Below are positions 13,810 to 18,825 of a DNA stretch of 18,825 nt, piece by piece. Below the pieces are notes generated by a model. It was given only the letters and a program-made list of their open reading frames with translations, did not search any database and was not told the origin of the DNA. This DNA comes from an uncultured Bacteroidaceae bacterium. Its GTDB lineage: Bacteria; Bacteroidota; Bacteroidia; Bacteroidales; Bacteroidaceae. Every line of letters begins with the position of its first letter. Within the stretch, counting starts at the first letter, position 1. The stretch covers positions 1-18,825 of the forward strand of contig CAJGCU010000044.1 in assembly GCA_904501945.1 (NCBI GenBank), read 5' to 3'. Made by a program: the position numbers and the translations under genes.

Positions 13810-15216
13810 ATGAAAAAGATTTGTCTTTATTTCGAGATTCATCAGATAATTCATCTCAAGAGATATCGTTTCTTCGACATAGGTCGTGACCACTACTACT
13901 ACGACGACTATGAGAATGAGCGTTCAATCAACGATATTGCCGAACGTAGTTATGTGCCAGCTTTGCAGGCGCTGATTCAGATGTGCAAGGAAAACCCTGA
14001 ATTTAAGGTGGCATTTTCGCTTTCAGGTTGCGGTCTGGAGCAGTTAGAGTTCCACGCACCTCAGGTCGTTGACCTTTTGCAAGAAATCAATGCAACAGGG
14101 CAAGTGGAATTCCTCTGCGAGCCATACAGCCACGGACTCGCTTCTTTGGCCAACGAAGAAAGCTTCGCGGCAGAAGTTAAGCGCATGAGCGATACCATTC
14201 AGGAAAAATTCGGCAAGCGTCCAACCGTGTTCCGCAACTCTTCACTCATCTACAACGATGAAATTGGCGCACAAGTGGCAGCCATGGGATTCAAGGGAAT
14301 GATAACAGAAGGAGCGAAACAGATTCTTGGTTGGAAATCTCCACATTATATATATAATTGCGCTAGTGATCCACGCCTCAAGCTTTTGCTTCGCGATATC
14401 AGTCTTTCCGAAGACATCACAGAACGTTTCACCTCCAATCCGCTCATGGCCGACCAGTGGCTTGACTGGATTGCATCAACCCCAGAAGGAGAGAACGTTA
14501 TCAATATCTTTGGTGAATTGGTAACATTCGGCATCTTCCATCCGCTTCAGGGCGGTATTTTGGAGTTTCTCAAGGCTATACCAGCCCTCGCCAAAGAGCG
14601 TGGCATCGGCTTTGCCCTTCCATCTGAACTCTGTGAAGAAAATAGCGTAGGTTCAATCGAAGTGCCTTACAGCATCTCATGGGTTGACGAAGAGCGTGAC
14701 ACTTCATGCTGGCTCGGCAATGCCATGCAGCGTGAGGCATTCAACAAACTCTACAGCATCGCCGACCGCGTGCGTGTGTCAGGCGACCGTCGCATCCAGA
14801 TGGACTGGGATTCTCTTCAGGCATCCAACAACTTCCGCTTCATGACCACCAAGCCAGGCATGCAGTATCGCGGCATCTATGACGGTCCATACGATGCATT
14901 CACTAACTATATGAACATTCTTGGTGACTTCATCGCTCGTGTCAACAACCTCTATGGTGGTGCCGACAACGAAGAAATTGATGGTCTCATCACGCTCATC
15001 AAGAATCAGGGCGACGAGATTGAAGCGAAAGACAAGGAAATCGAACGTTTGCGCAAGAAGCTGGAAAAACTCAATCCGACAGAAGTCGCAGAGAAAAAGC
15101 CCGCAAAGAAGACCTGCAAGAAGGCTGAACCAAAGGCTGAAGCAGCTCCTGCTCCAGAAAAGCCTGCAAAGAAAGCTTGTGTCAAAAAGTCTTCAGCTAA
15201 ACCAGCCAAGAAATAA
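13810..15216 (+). CDS. GH57 alpha-amylase-like protein with substituted catalytic residues and Lys/Ala-rich tail
   Basis: The first 380 residues follow the GH57 fold: YFEIHQIIHL (conserved HQ, 11-12), TGQVEFLCEPYSHGL (96-110), FRNSSLIYND (141-150), VINIFGELVTFG (230-241) and SWVDEERDTSCWLGNAMQREAF (290-311). In active members the third region reads FRNTEL, whose Glu is the nucleophile; here that position is Ser 145 (tca). The fourth reads DYETFG, whose Asp is the acid/base; here the aligned residue is Glu 236 and the block is otherwise changed. The protein is therefore probably not a normal alpha-amylase. A short coiled coil (about 385-420) leads to a tail (425-468) rich in Lys, Ala and Pro with KPAKK repeats and two Cys, like a histone H1 tail. 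No signal peptide is seen. It is the last gene of the operon, followed by an intrinsic terminator. Confidence 0.88.
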   Translation: MKKICLYFEIHQIIHLKRYRFFDIGRDHYYYDDYENERSINDIAERSYVPALQALIQMCKENPEFKVAFSLSGCGLEQLEFHAPQVVDLLQEINATGQVEFLCEPYSHGLASLANEESFAAEVKRMSDTIQEKFGKRPTVFRNSSLIYNDEIGAQVAAMGFKGMITEGAKQILGWKSPHYIYNCASDPRLKLLLRDISLSEDITERFTSNPLMADQWLDWIASTPEGENVINIFGELVTFGIFHPLQGGILEFLKAIPALAKERGIGFALPSELCEENSVGSIEVPYSISWVDEERDTSCWLGNAMQREAFNKLYSIADRVRVSGDRRIQMDWDSLQASNNFRFMTTKPGMQYRGIYDGPYDAFTNYMNILGDFIARVNNLYGGADNEEIDGLITLIKNQGDEIEAKDKEIERLRKKLEKLNPTEVAEKKPAKKTCKKAEPKAEAAPAPEKPAKKACVKKSSAKPAKK

Positions 15217-15242
15217 ACTCTTTTCAGCCATTCAGGCTAAAC

Positions 15243-15286
15243 AAAAATACATGATAATGCCGTGCGTATTATCATGTATTTTTTTT
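15243..15286 (+). terminator. Intrinsic terminator of the glycogen operon
   Basis: Arms 15243-15258 and 15268-15283 pair perfectly over 16 bp (ATACATGATAAT core) with a 9-nt loop, and the right arm runs into a T-tract ending at 15286. It lies 26 bp after the GH57 stop. Confidence 0.88.
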
Positions 15287-15308
15287 GTTGATTCAATGAA
15301 CATGATGC

Positions 15309-15341
15309 ATTGAGAAAATGTGTTTTCTCAATAGCTTTTTT
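15309..15341. terminator. Second hairpin with T-tract
   Basis: ATTGAGAAAA (15309-15318) pairs with TTTTCTCAAT (15323-15332) around a TGTG loop, and six T follow at 15336-15341. This is a back-up terminator for the plus strand. On the minus strand it lies downstream of the kinase gene but without an obvious T-tract. Confidence 0.65.
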
Positions 15342-15433
15342 GTAAATGTCTCTCAAAATGTTGAGAGTTATTCCTCTTATACTGATTCTTTTCATCCATA
15401 AAACCTCTACGTGCTTACCGTGTGCATCATATT

Positions 15434-15496
15434 GTACACACCGCCTGCATAATATTTCAAACATGGTCTTTGATATATTATGCAGGCGGTGTGTGC
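15434..15496. repeat. Long GC-rich hairpin between GH57 and kinase genes
   Basis: Arms 15434-15455 and 15475-15496 pair over 22 bp (one G-U), core CACACCGCCTGCATAATAT. After one mismatch a further 5 bp pair (TCAAA/TTTGA), with a 7-nt loop. No T-tract follows on either side within 10 bp, so it is not a classical terminator. The 345-bp gap holding it (15217-15561) separates the convergent GH57 and kinase genes. The remaining bases show no gene I can support; the two short ORFs through this region owe their similar C-R-R-C-V stretches to the palindrome itself. Confidence 0.7.
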
Positions 15497-15561
15497 TAAA
15501 CGTATTCCTGCGGTTTTACGATAAATCCTTCTTGACTCGTTTGAGGCATCAATAAACCGTA

Positions 15562-17160
15562 CTACAAGTCCCCTATAATATTCATGTCTCCCCAGTGGTG
15601 GGCATTGCGATATTTTTCAGCAGATGCTTCTGGTACGTGCACGTTGATATTTCTGCGGTTGAATATGGCAGCTAAAGCCTGCGGTTCTGGCGAGTAGTTA
15701 TACACGTCCGTCAGGCTGTCACAATGGAAAAACGCGTATTCTCCGATTCCGGTGACTCCTGCTGGAATGCAGATTTCTTTCAGCTTTCTGCACTCCCAGA
15801 ATACTCCTCTGCAGATTGTTTTCAAGGTTGATGGCATTTCGACTTTTACCAAATTGTCACAGCAGGCAAATGCATCAAGTTCCAGTGTTTCCACCCCTTC
15901 GGGTATGACTACCGAAGTTAAGTCTCTGCTTTCAGCAAACGATGCGTGGCCAATCGTTTTTATACCTTCAGGAAAGAGAATGTTTCTGACTCCCGTTCTC
16001 TTGAAACAGGCATGCTCCGTGCTTTTCAGGCTGGCAGGAAGAGATATTGTCCCAAGCAGAGGACAGTCCATGAATGCTTCGTTGCCAATTCTTGTCAGGC
16101 TGTTAGGAAAGGAAACGCTTGCAATCTTGCTGGACTTGAATGCCGAGTCTTCAATCTCGGTTATTCTGTATGCTTTTCCTCCGATTTCTATTTCGTCTCT
16201 GATATAGAGGTTGATGTAGCCCCAGTTCGCATCCTGTATCATTTGGGCTCCGATGACCATGCAGGTGGCACTGTCTTCCGATGTCACCATGTAGTGTATC
16301 CCATCCACAGTTGCGTCCGTCCTCAGGTATGTCATCAGTCGCTTGTGGTTCTCCGAACCTTCAAACTGCTTCCATCCGAATATCAGGGCGCAGAGCATTG
16401 CCATGCAGAAGATGGAAGTCCGTAAAATTACCCCCCCCATTTCCAGAGCTTTAATCACCTCGTTCACAGTTCCGTATCGTAGGGTCTTGTCTTCTTGAAG
16501 GCATCGCCTCATGATACGTTCCAGATGCTTAGGCAGCTTCTTCCCAGTTTTCTTTTCAATGTATTCCAGCAGTTTTCCCACTCCGTAGATGTCGGTTCTG
16601 GCATCCACATCATCCAGTCGCTTCTCAATGAGTTCAGGTGCCGCATATCTGCGGGTGTATTCTGCCGTGTAGTTGTTGCTGTCTGCAAAGCATCCGCCCA
16701 GATCCGTCAGTTTCACATTGTTGTTGATTTGCTGCAGCATGATATTCTCTGGCTTCAAGTCCAGATAGGCAATGTTTGCGTTGTGCAGCACCTTGAGCGC
16801 TTCCAGTAGCTGCTTGAGCATTCTTGTCGTGTTGCGATGATTGCAGAAGTAGCTTGGTTCTGTTTCAATCTTCTCGGCGACGCTTTTTCCGTTGATGTGC
16901 TCCTGCAGCACATACATGCCATGCTCATCTTCGTTGATGCCAATGTATTTTACAATGTAGGGACAGCTGATTTGGCGTCCCACATCAAACTCCTTGTACA
17001 TTGCCATTCTGTGGCACAAGTTGTCTTTGCACCTTTCAGTCAGTTGCTTCTTGAAATATTTCTTTCCGCCCACAACCACAACCGTCTTGACCGATTTGCC
17101 GTTGCTGATGCTGGCTGCTGGACGGTTATCCTTTATCTCTATCAAATCTGAAGAATTCAT
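15562..17160 (-). CDS. Membrane Ser/Thr (Hanks-type) protein kinase with C-terminal BspA-like LRR ectodomain
   Basis: A 532-residue receptor-like kinase. The kinase domain spans about residues 25-240: Lys near 37-38 in KKYFKKQL, Glu near 57, YLDLKPEN (132-139), the metal-binding TDLGG (152-156; DLG for DFG) and AAPELIE (173-179). The catalytic Asp 134, Lys 136, Asn 139 and Asp 153 are all kept, so activity is likely. Leu replaces the usual Arg before the Asp (a 'non-RD' kinase), and no classical glycine-rich loop is seen. One membrane segment (about 244-263) follows. A linker and about six LRR_5/BspA-type repeats come next (330-490; e.g. SLTRIGNEAFMDCPLLGTI), then the family-typical ending VPEASAEKYRNAHHW. 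The start ATG overlaps the upstream gene's TGA (ATGA). A G8 run codes for residues 241-243. Kinase inside and LRR outside is inferred from the single segment. Confidence 0.9.
   Translation of the reverse strand: MNSSDLIEIKDNRPAASISNGKSVKTVVVVGGKKYFKKQLTERCKDNLCHRMAMYKEFDVGRQISCPYIVKYIGINEDEHGMYVLQEHINGKSVAEKIETEPSYFCNHRNTTRMLKQLLEALKVLHNANIAYLDLKPENIMLQQINNNVKLTDLGGCFADSNNYTAEYTRRYAAPELIEKRLDDVDARTDIYGVGKLLEYIEKKTGKKLPKHLERIMRRCLQEDKTLRYGTVNEVIKALEMGGVILRTSIFCMAMLCALIFGWKQFEGSENHKRLMTYLRTDATVDGIHYMVTSEDSATCMVIGAQMIQDANWGYINLYIRDEIEIGGKAYRITEIEDSAFKSSKIASVSFPNSLTRIGNEAFMDCPLLGTISLPASLKSTEHACFKRTGVRNILFPEGIKTIGHASFAESRDLTSVVIPEGVETLELDAFACCDNLVKVEMPSTLKTICRGVFWECRKLKEICIPAGVTGIGEYAFFHCDSLTDVYNYSPEPQALAAIFNRRNINVHVPEASAEKYRNAHHWGDMNIIGDL
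16431..16438 (-). repeat. G8 homopolymer at the kinase/membrane-segment junction
   Basis: The coding strand reads ATG, eight G, TAATT; in frame this is Met-Gly-Gly-Val-Ile (residues 241-245). With seven G the next codon is TAA and the product ends at residue 243. With nine G translation continues 25 codons out of frame to TGA (266 residues). Both slipped forms keep the kinase domain and lose the membrane segment and LRR domain. Confidence 0.9.
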
Positions 17161-17750
17161 TCCGTTGCGTTTTGTTTCAGCATCTCAAATTCGATGCCGC
17201 CAATTTTCCCGCAGATGTAGTCACACGACTCGGTGAGCGTTCCGCCCTTCACGTTTCTGAGCAGCAGCATTTCATTCATTGTGAATGTCTCGCAGTGGAG
17301 CTTCATCCCTGGTTCCAATTTGCTGTTTTGGGACGATACAACGGTAAAAAGGTCGCCGTCTCCCTCGTGTCGCAGTATCAGTGTGCGTTGAGGATACCAG
17401 CTGATTTTTATCTTCTCGCCATCTTTCATCAGGTAGCACTGTTGGCTGCCATGCTTCACAAATTCGCTCGAATAGCTGTTTTGAGCATCCTGATAGTCGC
17501 AAAAATCTTGGTAGTCTTTATATCCGACAAATGCCGACAGCGTGTTGAGTGTACGCGTTTGAGGGGCGGGCGATTCATGCTTAAAGTATCCCCACAGGCG
17601 TTTCAAGGTTGTGGGGCTGATAAGCTCTTTATGCTTGTGGTATAGCACTTCCGAAAGCCTCGTGAAGTCTCCGTGTACGTTAGGCTTTTTTCCTATATGC
17701 CTTTCCACCTCCTCTTTCAGCGTGTCGATATGTTTATCCATTTTGTCCAT
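17157..17750 (-). CDS. Conserved Bacteroidetes-type protein with putative helical DNA-binding N-domain, partner of the kinase
   Basis: I do not recognise a named family with a proven function. Of the 197 residues, the first 85 or so are helical. They include FTRLSEVLYHKHKELISPTTLKRLWGYF and TLNTLSAFVGYKDYQDFCDY, a pattern seen in many Bacteroidetes regulators and hypothetical proteins. ISPTTLKRLWGY has the look of a recognition helix, like a short XRE or Crp-type helix-turn-helix. The C-terminal half (about 100-190) is predicted beta-rich, with DGEKIKISWYPQRTLILRHEGDGDLFTVV and LEPGMKLHCETFTMNEMLLL, suggesting a small barrel that binds a ligand or partner. No membrane segment or signal peptide is visible. 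It precedes the kinase with a 4-bp ATGA overlap, so equimolar, coupled synthesis is likely. It is a reasonable candidate substrate or regulator of the kinase (inference). Confidence 0.75.
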   Translation of the reverse strand: MDKMDKHIDTLKEEVERHIGKKPNVHGDFTRLSEVLYHKHKELISPTTLKRLWGYFKHESPAPQTRTLNTLSAFVGYKDYQDFCDYQDAQNSYSSEFVKHGSQQCYLMKDGEKIKISWYPQRTLILRHEGDGDLFTVVSSQNSKLEPGMKLHCETFTMNEMLLLRNVKGGTLTESCDYICGKIGGIEFEMLKQNATE

Positions 17751-17871
17751 TAGGAACTCTTGTTTTTTTGAGGTTTTAAGTTTTGTTTTTAAGTTTTGAC
17801 TATGTTTAGCGTCGCTTGTAGTCCTGACCGCTTTAGTTGCGTGGTTTCTTAGCCGGCTTCTTATTCTTGCT

Positions 17872-17886
17872 GCTCTATGATAGAGC
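17872..17886. promoter_or_regulatory. 15-bp palindrome just downstream of the kinase-operon start
   Basis: GCTCTAT-G-ATAGAGC is a perfect 7+1+7 inverted repeat. It lies about 11-25 bases downstream of the predicted minus-strand transcription start, so it could be an operator or a small 5'-UTR hairpin. Binding by the operon's own putative DNA-binding protein is one possibility. Confidence 0.5.
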
Positions 17887-17903
17887 TAAATTGAATTTCC
17901 ACA

Positions 17904-17934
17904 CAAAGATAGGTATAAATAATGTGATGACAAA
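17904..17934 (-). promoter_or_regulatory. Promoter of the regulator-kinase operon
   Basis: On the minus strand, TTTG (17934-17931), 19 nt, then TATCTTTG (17911-17904) match both Bacteroidetes elements exactly. The predicted start is near 17898, giving a leader of about 148 nt before the ATG at 17750. The leader holds the 15-bp palindrome and an A-rich stretch near the start codon. Confidence 0.8.
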
Positions 17935-17987
17935 ACGAGAAACAAACAAGGGCAAAATGGACAATTCGTATTTGTTATCATTTGTCT

Positions 17988-17995
17988 AATTTTGC
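17988..17995 (+). promoter_or_regulatory. Possible promoter -7 element for the BspA-like gene
   Basis: TAATTTTG matches TAnnTTTG, but no TTTG lies at the right distance upstream. If used, the leader is about 180 nt long. It contains a small GGAGA/TCTCC hairpin (near 18091-18105) and no ORF of note. With the minus-strand promoter it makes the 432-bp gap 17751-18182 a divergent control region. Confidence 0.4.
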
Positions 17996-18182
17996 AAAAA
18001 AATACGAAAGAAACGGCGGGAAGAACGTCATGCAGATGATTCTTTCATGAATGTGTAACTTAAGTCTAACCAGTATGAATATAAACTAAATGGAGAAAAG
18101 TCTCCCCTGCGAGATTTTTCTGATAGATTGAAATCGCAAATTACCAATTAACTAAATCAAATCAAATATTTACTTTAACCTT

Positions 18183-18825
18183 ATGATTATGAAAAAGAAA
18201 ACATTGTTACTTTTCTTATTGGCGCTATGGGTGAACAGCACAGCTTTTGCCCATGACATCTACTACGAAGGTTTGTGTTACAACATCATCTCTGAGACTG
18301 ATGACATACACAAAGACGTAGAAGTAACCTATTTCGGAGAATTCGGGGATTACTATTACTCTGGCGAGGTAAACATCCCTGAAAAATTTATTCAAGATGG
18401 GATTTTGTATACTGTTAAGAGTATTGGTTTTCGTGCCTTTGGAGGTTGTTCATCCCTGACTTCCATCACCATTCCATCTGGCGTGACAAGCATAGGAGAA
18501 GGTGCCTTTGGTGGTTGTTCATCCCTTGCTTCTATCACCATTCCATCTAGCGTGACAAGCATAGGTGAATTGGCCTTTAGAGGTTGTTCATCCCTTGCTT
18601 CCATCACCATCCCATCCAGCGTGACAGCAATCGGTGAAGAAGCATTCGCATATTGCTACTCACTGGAATCTGTCACTTTCGAGGAGGGCAACAGTTCACC
18701 ACTTTTTATTGACCCTTATGCTTTTAGGTATTGTACAGACCTGAAGCGAGTGGAATTCCCTTCAAACCTGACACGATATGGCTTTGATCCAGAAACAACG
18801 TTTGGCATGTTTGAGGGATGCGGCC
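18183..18825 (+). CDS. Secreted BspA-like leucine-rich repeat protein, 3' end cut by window edge
   Basis: The frame is open from ATG 18183 (or the in-frame ATG 18189) to the window end, 214 codons. A signal peptide is clear: Lys-rich start, a hydrophobic run LLLFLLALWV and a likely cut after STAFA. A short N-domain (about residues 22-80) precedes LRR_5/BspA repeats of 23 residues on the pattern G-x-x-A-F-x-G-C-S-S-L-x-S-I-T-I-P-S-x-V-T-S-I. Three are regular and near-identical (18426-18632), followed by more diverged ones. Such proteins are exported to the cell surface or outside and in relatives bind host or bacterial partners. Whether it ends in a type IX or anchoring signal cannot be seen. 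It is divergent from the kinase operon, whose ectodomain is built of the same kind of repeat. Confidence 0.92.
   Translation, partial: MIMKKKTLLLFLLALWVNSTAFAHDIYYEGLCYNIISETDDIHKDVEVTYFGEFGDYYYSGEVNIPEKFIQDGILYTVKSIGFRAFGGCSSLTSITIPSGVTSIGEGAFGGCSSLASITIPSSVTSIGELAFRGCSSLASITIPSSVTAIGEEAFAYCYSLESVTFEEGNSSPLFIDPYAFRYCTDLKRVEFPSNLTRYGFDPETTFGMFEGCG
18426..18632 (+). repeat. Three tandem 69-bp LRR-coding repeats
   Basis: Units 18426-18494, 18495-18563 and 18564-18632 code for 23 residues each. By my count units 1 and 2 differ at about 10 of 69 bases and units 2 and 3 at about 13, with many of the changes in the variable positions of the repeat. This level of DNA identity suggests recent duplication or gene conversion. 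Confidence 0.9.

Noticed and set aside
15432..15496. Possible rRNA gene fragment because of the 16S-like 14-mer
   Set aside because: The flanking bases do not continue to match 16S rRNA, so it is not a fragment of an rRNA gene.
15237..15555. Two short opposite-strand ORFs (75 and 69 codons), both encoding a C-R-R-C-V stretch
   Set aside because: They run through the terminators and the long hairpin, and their shared stretch is a by-product of the palindrome. Neither has a promoter or a recognisable product.
17835..17870. Minus-strand stretch that could encode a Lys/Pro-rich end (KKPAKKPRN)
   Set aside because: It resembles the GH57 tail, but there is a stop codon just upstream in the palindrome, no start codon, and it lies in the 5' leader of the kinase operon.
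18392..18610. Minus-strand ORF of 72 codons with an internally repeated sequence
   Set aside because: It is antisense to the tandem LRR repeats, and its repetition simply mirrors theirs.

Overview
The window looks like chromosomal DNA of a Bacteroidales bacterium, most likely Prevotella or a close relative. The reasons are the Bacteroidetes-type promoters (TTTG, about 19-20 nt, TAnnTTTG), the mostly absent Shine-Dalgarno sequences, the Bacteroidetes glycogen cluster (GH133 debranching enzyme, GT4 glycosyltransferase, GH57 protein) and the BspA-like leucine-rich-repeat proteins. The genus is inferred. No complete mobile element, CRISPR array or rRNA gene was seen.

Layout. 1-1074 (-): 5' part of a polyprenyl-phosphate sugar-1-phosphate transferase that starts exopolysaccharide or capsule synthesis. 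1075-1725: a long gap with paired palindromic repeats, two opposed promoters and a possible 29-codon leader ORF. 1726-3545 (+): CNNM/CorC-type membrane protein overlapping tcdA. 3550-3607: strong bidirectional terminator. 3649-5035 (-): recF followed by a DUF721/DciA-like gene; the recF promoter lies almost on its start codon. 5233-5305 (+): tRNA-Gly(CCC) with its own promoter and a terminator-like repeat. 5432-9549 (+): nhaD, pfkA, a short MiaA-like gene and a diacylglycerol-kinase-family gene. 9533-10237 (-): Crp/Fnr regulator, converging on and overlapping the lipid kinase gene. 10462-15216 (+): glycogen/alpha-glucan operon, interrupted by an octamer-repeat element, ending at a clear intrinsic terminator.

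15434-18825 is the most unusual part. A two-gene minus-strand operon encodes a putative helical DNA-binding protein and a membrane-anchored Hanks-type Ser/Thr kinase. The kinase has an N-terminal cytoplasmic kinase domain, one membrane segment and a C-terminal BspA-like LRR ectodomain, so it resembles an inverted plant receptor-like kinase. A run of eight G lies exactly between the kinase domain and the membrane segment. By reading the frames, loss or gain of one G would release a soluble kinase (243 or 266 residues) without the anchor and LRR sensor, which suggests a phase-variable switch. Divergent from this operon is a secreted BspA-like LRR protein with near-identical 69-bp repeats, running off the window. 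Receptor-like kinase, putative DNA-binding partner and secreted LRR protein together are the best candidate here for an undescribed surface-sensing system.

Other points of interest: the GH57 protein has Ser and Glu where the family's catalytic Glu and Asp should be, and a histone-H1-like Lys/Ala tail; the MiaA paralogue lacks the tRNA-binding insertion; and an intergenic octamer-repeat family (CGGTTNTA) occurs at two loci and may be decayed at a third.
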